From positions 44,869,413-44,933,412 of the forward strand of contig OZ018410.1 of assembly GCA_963969595.1 (NCBI GenBank): DNA of 64,000 nt, written 5' to 3'. Made by a program: the position numbers and the translations under genes. This document shows, piece by piece, positions 1-11,072 of the stretch. Positions within the stretch are counted from its first letter, which is position 1; each line of letters begins with the position of its first letter. This stretch comes from Neckera pumila. Its lineage: Eukaryota; Streptophyta; Bryopsida; Hypnales; Neckeraceae. The notes beneath the pieces were generated by a model. That model saw only the letters and a program-made list of their open reading frames with translations, was not told the origin of the DNA and did no database searches.

Positions 1-974
1 TCAATATACATAGGTCTGCCCTCTTTGTCTACCCCTTGATACCCTTGAAGATAATAATTCCTCACTTTGTCAATATCTGTAAAGTTGAAGTCTTGAATAA
101 ACAAAACACAGGTGGTCATTGAAGGTTGCGAAATGCAGTATAGAGAGTTGAAGCTTCCCAATATATCAGACAGGATATATATCACACTAGTTCTAAGTAC
201 ACAGCATCAAGGCTAAAAATCATCTACTCCCCTTAAATAAACACCAAATACGGTAGTCTTCTAATACATGCAGTATCACAGATTCTTTGTGCAGTTGACC
301 ATGAGATGGCCACCCTCAAAGACTACACAAAATAGTGAAATTAGGTTGCCTTGTCAATTAGGTTGCCTTACCTGAGATAAATTACCTCATGAATCAATGC
401 TTGTTCCACATGGAGGCGCATGCCATTCTTTGAACCAAGCCTTGAACTGGTGCACAAATCTATGTCATACACATGACTCTGGATTGAATGCGTCATTGTA
501 CAAAAACAGTGAATATTTCTATAGTGTGGACTGTTGAGAAATGAGTGTGGGGTAACCTAATTTCACTATTTTGTGTAAATGCCAGAGATACATCAGTCAA
601 TATTATATTTACACTTGCTAGCTAAGACATCCTATGTCATTTCAAACATCAATTTACTATCTAAATTAGATTAAGTTTAGTAAAACCACTGGCAATACCA
701 AACAATTGATCCATCCAATCAAAACTACACCTGAATGAATGCACGCAATACATTTATATATACCAGGAATTCTCAAACCCACTATGGAGCTCTTTCAGAT
801 CATTCAGTGCAGAAGAAAGAAAGACATCATTAAATCAATACCCCCAACCTAATTAGACGCAAATCAATACAAACCTCTTCGATCAAATCCATCTCAAATT
901 CCTTTCGCCAAGCTAACATATTTTTCCATAGTTCTGCTGTCCTCTTGACGTCATATTTCCCTGCCTTTGAAAAT
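1..974 (-). CDS. SEC14-like (CRAL-TRIO) phosphatidylinositol transfer protein, partial
   Basis: Two minus-strand exons are readable. The exon at 875-974 reads [16 protein letters not shown] then [16 protein letters not shown], the helical CRAL-TRIO N-terminal segment of plant SEC14/SFH proteins (family pattern FLKARKFD...W..M..WRK.F). It follows TGTACAG and ends at GAG/GTTTGT. The exon at 1 to about 92 reads [14 protein letters not shown] then [16 protein letters not shown], the start of the lipid-binding domain, and runs off the left edge. SEC14-like proteins move phosphatidylinositol and phosphatidylcholine between membranes; that role is from family knowledge. The phase across the 780-bp intron does not join cleanly at the obvious AG, so an unseen boundary or a small indel is possible. 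No N-terminal exons were found between 975 and the PEP carboxylase exons at 1560, so this may be a gene fragment. Confidence 0.78.
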
Positions 975-1559
975 CTGTACACAACGAGAAAATATCACAT
1001 AAAAATAAAGCATCACCTCTAAGATGTCAACAACGGTAAGTACTCAAACAGCCAGGGAATGTTACATCGAACCCAACCAGAAAATTCAACACAGAAGGAC
1101 CTTGACATAAACTGAAAAATCAAATAGGCGAAAACTGCAATCAAGTGTCCACATGGCTTCAACTAATACTGCCTATGGCACCAAAATATGTGAAAGATGG
1201 TATGCATTTCAAGATATGCATGTGCAAGATGATGTGCCAATATGTGACTCATGAGGTGCGAACCTCAGTAGAACGCGGCTATCATCATGCTGCTTGGACA
1301 AGACAGTCCCTGGAGATGGCAAAGAGGATGTGCTCGAGAAGCAGTGAGTTTCCACACTTCTAATCCTTTTTTTGATTGGTGACAAATGCGAACATTAAAA
1401 CATCTGAGTATTGGACTTGCTTTTTAGTGAAAATTCTTCACATGGAAGCTATTGGAAGCCTGGTTGTGGGAGGAGGATTATATGCCCGCCCGGGTTAGTA
1501 TCTTCCTGAGGTGTGATACAAACAAATATTCTAAAATTATGTTTAAATATCCGTAATAG

Positions 1560-2590
1560 GCTTACTTTCTGCAAAATGGATTTGAAGAGTTACGTCTCAA
1601 GGAAAACCCACGCAAGCGCGCTGAATTGCTACGCTACATTGAGAAAATGGAGCAGCCCAAGGTATGTCTTCGCTTGTCAATTTTCCGTTCTTCCAAACAT
1701 GCTTTGTAATGCACTGAATGCTTTCCTTAAATTGTTTTTTCATATGAACATAATGAATTTCATCGATTTGCCCTCATCTATGGAACCGCGGATAAGTTAC
1801 TATCTGGTTGAATCCCTTATCAACTGTAATTGCTGCAGATGACTGCAATTATTCATCTATATTACTTGTATTCGTCTCTACTGAACGTAGCAAATGAAGC
1901 CCATAGTCATCGACTTCGTGGAGAGCAGGTACCGTTTGGAAATTGTTTTCTCTGTGTGATCACCATGGACCTTGGAAGGAGTTTTGTATAGCATAGGGAC
2001 AGATAACGGCGTACATATATCACAAGTCTTGTTCGTTGCTAACAGCAACTTGCATTCTTGGAATTTATTTCAAAAAAATTGGTTGACCGTTTGAGTGCTT
2101 ACAGGTATGGGCTAGCAGAAATGCAACGCCGCTTTGGTTTGCTTCCTTCGATCACTCCCTGAGATCCTTTAAGAAGGAAAATGTAGGAGCAACTGACCTT
2201 CAAGAACTGTTCAATTGTCGAACTGAGGTTGGGCTCTTTATTACTGGGGGGACATTTATGTCAAGGTTATTCAACGAACATAGATTACTTTGAACATACT
2301 TGAGAAGTTTCAAACAGTCGAGCAGCTTGTCACTGACAGTGTATATAACAAGCTAGATTAGTCATTTTGACCCGTCATATTACTGGTTGAATATGCAGTT
2401 CAGTACTTAAGTTTTGTGTTGTAGACAGAAGATGCCGTGTGAGAAACATTTGTACTTCGTTATCCTAAACCTTCTGCAATGCTTGTGGTGCCAGTACAAT
2501 CCAGTCTTCACAGCGCATCCAACAGAGGCTCCGCGCAGAGAAGTTCTTACACTTTTGCATCGTATCTTCCTTCTCTGCAATGATCGCAAA
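1560..2590 (+). pseudogene. PEP carboxylase N-terminal fragment (TAHPTEA motif), four exons
   Basis: Four exons join in phase 0 with AG/GT borders: 1560-1661, 1839-1928, 2105-2227 and 2429-2590, giving about 159 open codons. They follow the order of PEP carboxylase N-termini: a charged helix (ENPRKRAELLRYIEKM), a segment resembling the LANLAEQVHR region (SLLNVANEAHSHRLRG), a linker (SFKKENVGATDLQELF) and the hallmark NPVFTAHPTEAPRREV, whose histidine is catalytic in the family. The enzyme carboxylates phosphoenolpyruvate to oxaloacetate. FTAHPTEA followed by RR..VL resembles bacterial enzymes more than the usual plant VLTAHPTQ form. The roughly 700 following residues, including the catalytic glycine-rich regions, were not found downstream, and the next genes lie at 3162-3440 and 4692 on the other strand. 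I call it a truncated copy. The exons show no stops, so truncation may be recent, or later exons may lie beyond a long intron. Confidence 0.62.
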
Positions 2591-3161
2591 GTACGCTACT
2601 TTTCTCTCTTTGTCTCCGAATAAGCTAGTCGCTCTTTCTCAGCACACCTCGTTGGCTATTGATGAAACCAATAACCAGTGAGGCGTGCTGATTACTTTTT
2701 CTATTCCAAGGTTGCGGGAGAAGAAGGCTTCTCTTTGTTTTCTCCTTGGGTTTTTGTCCTCAGTAGACAGGCCCCTGATCTAATAAGGGACTGTGATATA
2801 ACAATTGCTAGTTGTGTGGTTGTTTCCTTACTTGTATTTTGAGGAATATTTCTTGAGAACAAGTAAGCGAACACAAACATATAAAACAAATCAAACATAG
2901 GCCAAGATAGAGAATTTCCAATTTCTTTTGTTTTTTTTCTCCAATTTGTAGCTTGTGACTTCCAACAGTCACCTGATCAATTTCTTGCCTCTCTCAATAG
3001 GCAATTTACAATATGCTCCCCTTAGGCTCAACTTCAGCCACAAGGAGGGGCAATGGCGCAGCAAACACTGATAGCTACTCTCTGGTTCCCTAACATGCAA
3101 CTAAGTGGCTGATCAATACTAGCAGGGGGTGTGGCATCGTGGGGCAAGTTACAGCATCCGT

Positions 3162-3440
3162 CTAACCTCCTCCTCTCTGTAACCTCCTCCTCTCTGTAGG
3201 GAGATTGTCACAGCATGTTGGCCCGTTTGGGGCATCACAACAGGTGGGTGCATTGTCACAACAAGGTCTAAAGGGCCCTTGGAAGGGCCCTCCATGCCTG
3301 CAACACGCTTCAATGTCTTGGGGGTTGTCAATGCCGCAGCATCCTCCTTGCCGTGGTTGCGCGTCCACCAAAGAAGCTGCTCCCCATCCGATCACGATCA
3401 ACAACACAAACATTCTCCTTGAATACAAAGAAGCAGCCAT
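3162..3440 (-). CDS. Small secreted cysteine-pair peptide (92 aa)
   Basis: An ATG at 3438-3440 opens a 92-residue frame. Residues 1-27 look like a signal peptide: basic MAASLYSRR, hydrophobic MFVLLIVIGWGAASL, then VDA as a likely cleavage site. The mature part is rich in Gly, Pro and Cys and holds ten cysteines as five vicinal pairs with spacing CC-X10-CC-X12-CC-X5-CC-X7-CC, linked by short stretches such as DNAPT and DAPNGPT. It ends in a basic RRRLQRGGG tail. A TATA-like CTATAAAATC lies about 65 bp upstream, which supports a real gene. I do not recognise the family. It could be an apoplastic peptide or a metal-binding or structural wall protein. A 19-bp direct repeat spans the stop-proximal end (about 3163-3200), so the C-terminus may be variable. 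There are no introns. Confidence 0.58.
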   Translation of the reverse strand: MAASLYSRRMFVLLIVIGWGAASLVDAQPRQGGCCGIDNPQDIEACCRHGGPFQGPFRPCCDNAPTCCDAPNGPTCCDNLPTERRRLQRGGG

Positions 3441-3500
3441 TGGATATTTGGAATACGAAGTGCTTTTATGATAGTTTGTAGCAATGTGAAGAGTTGTGAG

Positions 3501-3512
3501 TAGATTTTATAG
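3501..3512 (-). promoter_or_regulatory. TATA box of the cysteine-pair peptide gene
   Basis: On the minus strand the sequence reads CTATAAAATCTA, a canonical plant TATA box. It sits about 65 bp upstream of the ATG at 3440, a normal distance for a short 5' leader. Confidence 0.5.
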
Positions 3513-4691
3513 TTAGACGTTGAGGAATTTGAGCATGACTCAGCTACCCTTTCGAGTAAGGTGAGTCATGCTAATGTATATTTTAGTAAGATTAATCCAT
3601 TCAATCTCGATGACTGCGTGAATTGGAACGAGTTGGTAGAGAGGTGCTTGGAGCATGACTAGGGTTAACAAATTAAAACCTATGATTATTTGTAGTTCTA
3701 AGGACACAGTTCAACCGGTTGAATCGGTTGAATAAGTTGAATAAAAATTGAATGGAGACGCTAGAGACGCTTACGCTTCCAATGGGGAACTTCGGTGCTG
3801 GAGACTATCGGGGAACGAACGACAAACGAACGAGCCATGCCCGAGAGAGCTCGATGCGCATCGCTATCTAACCCAAGACTAATTGCAATATCCATCAATT
3901 GCGTAATCCCGGAGTGACGATTATGGTCAACGCTTTTTCCAAACGTGCGATTTTTTGAGGATAGAATCGTAGAAAATGGTGTGGTTTTGTGTGCTCTTGT
4001 ATAATGGGTTTTGTGGTTTAGATCGTTTTTGGTGAAGGTATGTTGTTGTGATCTGATTGACAAAATGAGACTATAGGAGAAAAGGGAGAGGGAAGTGTGA
4101 ATCATCCGGCAATGGTGACGGATCACCAACAGGAAGGCGCACTGGAAGCTGTCCAGAGAGAGTAGTGTCACCATCATTGGAAATGGTGATTACGTCTTGA
4201 TTTCTGGTTTCATGGTTGTCTTAGATGACATTTGGAGTTGAATCTTGTGCCCTAGCTGTTTTTTGGAACCGCAAATTGGGGTTGCAATGGTAATGAAAAT
4301 TCTCGCAATTGATCGTGGTGGATGCTGAGGTAGGAGCAACAGGCTGTCAAAGAAGTACACCAAGAGCGTATTGCGCCAATCGCAGCATACGTCGATTTAA
4401 TTTGGCAAATATCTTCTCTTTGATATCTGGCCAACGGTCCTCAGGTATAGCTGCCTTCGTTTCAATAAATATGTCGACTACGCGATTAATTTTCGTGAGC
4501 AACTCTGCACTCTGTACACTGTAGAGGAAATGAAGACCAATTGTAGAAATCAGGATATCAGTCAACATAGAACTTGGCTTCGACTCGGGTGAGAATCAGA
4601 ACTTGCGCAATCATACTGCAAAACAGGCAGTCAAAAAACAACATGAGGGCGATTAATCAAAAGAAGGCTGAAACTTGAAATCAGCTTCACC

Positions 4692-6922
4692 TCAAGAAAG
4701 GATGCACAACTTCAATATCGAGGCATGGTGCAAGAACCATGAGTTTACCCGTGAAAGTAAGACTAAATTTACAAGACACGACGTAGCTTTGGAAGTCTCC
4801 GAAGCTAACACCAAAGTAAGATGGTACAAGGATAAATTGGATGTCCAATCTATCAAAAATTCTGTATTTCACATGATTCCTGTATGCAGTTTCTCAATGG
4901 ATTGATATTTTCTTCATACACGAAACATGAAACCCGAAAGGCCAGCTCATTCTAAGTACTATACCTGATACCCATCTCGTAGAAGCTCAGAGTCACGTCC
5001 ATAAGCAGATTATCTTGATCCATGCCATCAATACCAACCACAGTAGAACCCGGAATGCTCTCGTTATCAAAAGCTAGGTTATAGTCAGCTGCACCTTCAC
5101 TGTCGGTGTCAGTAGTGTAGCTTGCTCTGGACCCAGGTGCTTCATCCAAAGTAGACAAGCCGGTACTGTCATCCGTCACTACCGGTCCACCAACTCCTGT
5201 AGAATGTTTTCCTGAAATCTCAGCAACCGCTGGACTCCTCCAGTTCATACGTCTCCTGAAGTACAAAAACGAGTGAGCACAAGTCAAGAACATGTACATG
5301 GGCTGATTGATAGAGAGGAAAGGTGTTAATACTCCCGTGTATTCAAGTCCAGCGGAAGAATTTTGAACACTCTCATGGTGAGCACTATACCAATTGAGAT
5401 TCCGATCGCGGAAACTAATTTCATAAGTACATGGGAGCAATTTGCTATGTAAATCACCTTCCCGGTGTTCCTTGTGCTGCTTTTGCTACAAACCTATGCA
5501 CTCCTCCGTGTAAGCTTCCTCGGCAATACGAAAGTGCAATGGGGTCCATCTTATTGGTTCTGAGAACCTGCAATAACAATATGTAATTTACAAAAAGACA
5601 TACGACTCCAAAACGTCTTACGGCAAAAGGACATTCGAATGAAAATACAAACGGTACAATGGTGACAATGTCATAAGTAGACAACACCGCGATATTCGAG
5701 CCCACCTGACCAAACCAAGAAATAAAATGTTACACACGTTCTCAGACATGTTGATACTCGACGCACCATCGACACAATTGAAGGTTGAAGCGTGATTGTA
5801 ACTTACTTTCGCATGCTGCAAACGCTGCTCCTTGCTCGACCTCGCTGCAGAAATGGACTGTAACGATGGTCTGAACCAAAACACAAACATGAAAGATATC
5901 AAGTTCAGATACATGGTTCAGAGCTATAATATGTCATCAACACACGATAATGACTGGTATGCCTTTCCACTTTAACGACAATTTTCAGAGGAATCTTGAG
6001 CAGCAAGTGTTACCGAACCACTAGGATTTCCACCACGTTTCAAGTGCATTAGCATGCTACTTAGTATGCATCCAGCCACAATTATAAGCTTGTCCACTCC
6101 CGAACCTCTCTGAGAGTTTCAGACAGGAGAGCTTCACAAAAACTTCTCGAACGAAAGAGGAATAGACTCCAATAAAGGAAGCACAGCAACCCTCTCCATA
6201 TGTCACTTGATATTCCCTTAAGTGAGATAGAGAAAGCCTGACATGAGATTAAGATTGTAGCGCTCTAACGAATGAGGGTTCTAAGGAATTCTCTGATAAA
6301 CAACCATACACTATAATCAAGAATCTTGAGGATGAATTTCAATAATCAGGTATAAGAATCGATGCAATTCCGTAGCCTTCCTACCCTGCCAAATGCCCCT
6401 GATAAGTCAGTATTCTTAATCTCCACGTAAGGTGGCCATGAACAACAAATATGTTCATGAAACACCTCTTAGCACTTATCAATCGACTACGCTTGTTTAT
6501 GAGTTAATTGTTAAATAAAAACTCCAACCCTCCACCTCCGAGATTCAACGGAGTGTCCAATAATTGATGCCATGTACAGCGATAAGCATAGACGAGAAAT
6601 TTGAATCTGGCTCGAGGTTGACCCTCAAGCAACCTGTTGGCCCGCCAGAACCAGACGACGAATACAAACCTTAATTTTGAATTGTAGGCTTCGCGCAGAT
6701 ACTTCCTGTACCACTTTCATTAACTGAGAAATTACTCAGAGAAAGGATTTAGCTCCCAGATATGTATGAGAAGACAATTAAGTGTGTAACTTCACCAATT
6801 CTATAGGGAAATCCTGAGGTTCAGTAATCTGATTCGCAAATCGAACCAATATAAGCGTACCTGACAACAGCATGAAGACCAGCTTGAGTGTGCGCCATTC
6901 CAATACTCGACCAACCTGACAT
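4692..6922 (-). CDS. Unrecognised spliced gene, about 253 aa model
   Basis: Six minus-strand exons join in phase with GT-AG borders: 6861-6922 (ATG), 5807-5870, 5622-5705, 5458-5567, 4972-5255 and 4692-4849 (stop TGA). The product starts MSGWSSIGMAHTQAGLHAVV and continues SSKEQRLQHAK, then NIAVLSTYDIVTIVPFVF, then LRTNKMDPIALSYCRG. A long acidic, Ser/Thr-rich stretch follows (STGLSTLDEAPG, YTTDTDSEGAADYNLAFD) and ends in DQDNLLMDVTLSFYEM. I do not recognise a family. The last exon is the weakest part. An alternative open exon at 4347-4585 (SVQSAELLTKINRVVDIF, then PEDRWPDIKEKIFAKLNRR) could be a different 3' end. The phase agreement across five introns is what supports a real gene. No membrane span or clear targeting signal is seen. 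Confidence 0.45.
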
Positions 6923-8540
6923 AGCAAGAATACTCACATACAGTAAGACCACAAGGAATTGAACAGCATGTGATGATAATGTCAAGTTCATATTCAGCTC
7001 AGTTCATCAATTAGCACTCTTCCCGTTGCTTGTAGATCCATGATTTGATACAGAATCGTTGGATTGAGAATGTGGAGTCGCATCCTTTCTGCACTTCTCT
7101 CTATTCCATCAAAAGAATTCAAAGAACTTGCCAGAATAACCACCAAAACTGCTTATACAAGAAAGCCAGAGAGTACAACATCTGATCCCCTCTGTCTATA
7201 AATACTCTGTTGTGCAGCAACGAAGTGATGAAGGGAGAAAGTGATCTACGCCATATCACTTCCATATCGCTCTAGAGAAAGGCTTACTGCTCTCAAACGT
7301 CTATCCCAAACGTCTTCCAAACTATGAGGCGGCTACATTATCATGCCGATTCTCCCTCACAAATTACACAGAAAGAGCATATCAGCACGGCTACAGCTTT
7401 TCAATACTCCAACTCCCTAATTAGCTAGAGACGAAAGTGTAGCAGAGAGAAAACTGTTGGACATTCATCACACTCCCTTCTACTGATCGCCCATCCATCC
7501 CGAGATTAATTCCACGTTTTCAATACCTGAAGTGATCTAAACCTCTTCCGACATTCTCCACATCCTCAACCATCGATTCTACTAAAAACATTCTTGCGAG
7601 TCCATCAATTACCACAGCGAGAAAAACAGTAACTCTTAGGATTCCACCAACTCTTAGATCGCCAGGAAAATTGATTCGAATCCTAAACTTATTCAATCAC
7701 TCAACACCAAAAACAATTTCCACACTCAAAGCCGAGGAAGCACGAAAAAAAATTCTCCCCAGCTCCATCTTTAATAAGATCGCGATCAGCTCACGAACAG
7801 TGCTTTCATTCGGTAACTCAAATATGACTCTAAATCGCGTTCAGTGAAATTTGGCACGACATGGAAAAATTAAGCGCCGTAACCTTGAAACATTGCGGCG
7901 CAGAGTCGAGAGTGACACCATCAACCTAGCGAGTTATTCCCGAATCAGAGTGATAAAATTTAAAATCAACACACTGAAACCGAAATGCCAAAATTATGCG
8001 TAAACATTCTCCATGCATCAGCAGTAGAACACCTAACCTTGAAGCTCTCAACCTTCCGTCCTCTTGAAATTTGAAAATAAATCCTTCACCTCCGCAGACA
8101 CTGCAGTCTTCTCCGTCAGTAGCCGCCCGATCTCCGGCCAAGTGAACACCAAGTAATAACTCCGGTTACTCGACCGAAATGCGTAAAAAATTAAAACGAA
8201 AATCAAAAGATTGCATGCTCGCTTGAGCGAAAAAGCTTGAGCTCCGAGCGCTTTGCCTCTTCACGCACCCGGGAAAGCCATTGCCACTGTGTTCTGTCCC
8301 TCGCGTCTTCATCTGATCGTCGTTGCAGCCTCGCCCGTTGACGTACGAAGATTTCCGGGTTCACAAGAAGTGGAGGATACCGGAAAACCGCAGAAAGAAA
8401 CTGTAGCCCGATTATTCCCGAGCCACTGCGGCCTTTCAGTTCCAGCTCCCGTGTACTGGTACCGTTGATCTACTGAGATCTACGTTCTGGCTGTTTGTAA
8501 AAGGACCTTCCATTGGCTGCTTTCACAACTAAGAGCCGCT
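6923..8540 (-). other. Upstream region of the 4692-6922 gene, no coding exon recognised
   Basis: This stretch lacks long conserved frames on either strand. It is somewhat less AT-rich near 8230-8460, which would suit a promoter and 5' leader for the minus-strand gene. Open frames here (for example around 7926-8141 and 8253-8468) lack an ATG or a recognisable protein and are probably chance. Confidence 0.3.
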
Positions 8541-8544
8541 TTAT

Positions 8545-8853
8545 CATTAGAGGAGTTTTGGGGCTTTAGAAGATTGTTTCAGGCCTGTTCCCCATTCTGC
8601 CCAGATTCAGGGAACGTTGGTACAGGCGCGTCAATTTTTTTTTTTCAAAATAAATAAATAAATATACCAATATATCATTTTACCCAAAAAAAAAAAAAAA
8701 AAAAAATCTGTTTTTTTTCAAAAATGACGTGGCAATTGCTTGGCCACGTTAGCCTGGGTTGCCTTAGCCATTTGGCAGCATCCCAGCAACCCTGCAGAGT
8801 TCCCATAGTTTGGGAACTTGCAGTCTCTTAGGAGGCCTGAAACTCCTCTAATG
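8545..8853. mobile_element. Foldback MITE, CATTAGAGGAG family, copy 1
   Basis: About 309 bp with inverted ends: CATTAGAGGAGTTTTGG on the left and CCTGAAACTCCTCTAATG on the right. The subterminal sequence GTTTCAGGCCTGTTCC, a long T/A-rich middle and the near-palindrome GACGTGGCAATTGCTTGG followed by CCACGT are shared with copies at 18361, 28243 and 53667. It has no coding capacity. The target duplication is short or absent, so the superfamily is not assigned. Confidence 0.75.
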
Positions 8854-8869
8854 ACCAAGAAGCCGGGTC

Positions 8870-9300
8870 AATTCTCCTTCAAGCCAATTGCACAAAATTT
8901 CAGCCCCTTTTGGACTGGAGGCTAGCCTCAACTACTCATTAGAATAAGGTTATAATAGGGGTCAATTCTCCCATATGTAAAGGCCTTAAGGCCAAGAAGC
9001 CGAGCCAATTCAATAAAATCTACAAAAGAAAGAGAAAAGGGCTGAAATTTTCAGGGCCACTTTACACCTAGAGGCCGGTCCAATTCCCCATGAGTCCGAT
9101 TGCATAAAATCCAATAGTAATGATTTGTTGAAAAAAATAAATAAAGAAAAAAAGATTTTTTTAATTGAAATCTGACATTGGCCCTGAGGCCAAGAATTGG
9201 CCTCTCATTTTTGGTGCACCCAATTCAGCTAGTTCGAGCTATGTTAGATCATGTCTTTTTTGAATAAAAAATTCAATTCACTAAATTGGCCCAACCTCTT
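8870..9300. repeat. Degenerate interspersed repeat, 'ggcc...aagccgagccaattc' type
   Basis: This AT-rich stretch contains repeated phrases such as AAGCCGGGTCAATTC, AAGCCGAGCCAATTC and GAGGCCGGTCCAATTC. Related wording recurs near 16530-16620 and 19310-19420. It has no gene content and is probably an old non-coding repeat. Confidence 0.4.
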
Positions 9301-9491
9301 GGTGTAAAGGAATTGGGGCTAATTTTAGCCTTTTGTCCAATCAAAAGTCAGGATTCTTGGCATTTGACATAAGAAATTGGCACGGCCTCTTGGTGTAAAG
9401 GAGTTGGGGCTGATTTCAGCCTTTTGTCCAATCAAAAGTCAGGATTCTTGGCCTCTGACATAAGAAATTGGCACGGCCTCTTGGTGTAAAG
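9301..9491. repeat. 91-bp tandem repeat, about 2.1 copies
   Basis: The unit starting GGTGTAAAGGAATTGGGGCT recurs 91 bp later with a few substitutions and begins a third time at 9483. The shared core is CCTTTTGTCCAATCAAAAGT. Confidence 0.8.
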
Positions 9492-9499
9492 CATCCTTA

Positions 9500-9865
9500 A
9501 AGAGACCACCCATTTCCAACCAAGGACCAATGGCCAACCGATACAATAGTGCCCCTATTTCCAATCAAGGCTTGTAATGTGTTTTTTATTCTTTTTTAAG
9601 GTTGGAACTAATAAGATCATGACACATGTTCTAATGTATGCAGAAAGTAATAAGAAAGTAGATAGTAGGAAGCTAGCTCTTGAGTGATTGGAATTGGAAG
9701 ATTCTAGAGATCGGAAATTGGTTCCTAACACTTTTTGGCTCCCAAAATTCACATAAATTTCAGTTTTGCAAAAAAAAATTTGAAAATTTTACAATCTCAC
9801 TATTTTCTATCTCCCTATACAGGAAAAATCTCCATTACAATCAACTGCTCACCATCTATGCCTTA
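9500..9865. repeat. Interspersed repeat R3, copy 1
   Basis: This segment shares an ordered set of blocks with 46885-47265: AAGGTTGGAACTAATAA, GTGATTGGAATTGGAAGA, and GCTCCCAAAATT followed by ATTTCAGTT. The two copies are diverged but collinear. It has no coding frame of note. Confidence 0.65.
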
Positions 9866-10034
9866 GTTGCTTAAGTGATTAGGTATAGGTGGTCCGACTT
9901 TAATAACTGTAGGGGATCAATTTGCCTTCAAACATTTAGTTGCTGATTAATTGGACTTGCTATAGAATTTTCATTGCTTGTATCAACTTTCTGCCTTGCC
10001 AATACCTTGTCTGTTTAAAATTTGCTTCAAGTCT

Positions 10035-10222
10035 CAGTCTTCTAGGGTGATATAAGGTAAATGAGCCCATTGTGGACACAAATTGTAATGGAGCAAGTCA
10101 AATTGTGGACAAAATTATAATGGTGGCGTAAATTCAAGTTCTGAAATATAGACCACTGATATGATTTTGCCTACAATGAGCTTGCTCCCATTTGACCCAC
10201 AATGGGCTCACTTCTCTAGACT
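10035..10222. mobile_element. Foldback element with long imperfect inverted arms
   Basis: The left arm has CAGTCTTCTAGG and ATGAGCCCATTGTGG followed by GGAGCAAG. The right arm is its reverse complement in the same order: CTTGCTCC, CCACAATGGGCTCACTTC, CTCTAGACTG. The arms are about 75-90 bp with many mismatches. This suggests an old hairpin MITE. Confidence 0.6.
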
Positions 10223-11072
10223 GTAGTCCCTTTGACTCAAAGAAATATGAGTAAGTGGCCTTATATTGTCAATGTAAAGTGGATATCCCCAAAATTCACC
10301 ACCACATTTTGCTTTTGTGCCTAGTAATTATTGTTAGATTGGTCAAATATATTTTCATTGATTTTATTTTTGGCCCTTGAAAAGATGTTCTAATACCCCA
10401 AAGAATGTGCCATTTGGATCCCGTATGCAAAAGTTATGAAGGAACAAACTTTGGTTGTAAAACAATTTCTTCCACATAGATACATAACTGATTTTGGAGA
10501 TATACACAGAGTAAATAGGGCAGTTTAGGGTCAGTGGCCCATTTGGAGGTACCTATCTTAGCATAAGAAAAAAAACTTACCAAGGTTGTATTCCCTCCAT
10601 TTCTAAACTATACCAATGTTTCCTTTATAAAACACAAAAGAAAGATTGGTATTATTCAAAAACAGAAACAATTCTTACTTCACATTTTTCTTGAAATTTG
10701 ATTTAGCATCCAAAGCAAAACTAGGATAGAATGTACCTTGACATCGCTGATTCCTTCAATATACAAGCCTAAACGTGCCTTGCTATGGTACCAAATCTAA
10801 AATATGAAGTTAATTGAGATTGTAATAAAGTTAAATGGAAATGTAACACTGTACGGAAAATAAAGACAAAAATGCAAGAAAAAAGTGCCCAAGAATTAAG
10901 CAATAAGTCTGATCTTTCTAGTATATAATGTTCTATAACATTTCTTCTTTTTATATCCTCCACAATTATAACCACAACGGACAAAAATGGGTTCTTGCAA
11001 TATCTTAGCAATTGATGCTTCAAATAGGCGCTACTTTGATATAAGAGATGCACAATTGGCCAAATTCCACTG

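Noticed and set aside
4347..4585. An open minus-strand exon (LLTKINRVVDIF, DIKEKIFAKLNRRM) as a separate gene or as part of the 4692-6922 gene.
   Set aside because: It looks coding but could not be joined in phase: the nearest acceptor leads into a stop. It is kept only as an alternative 3' exon in the gene entry.
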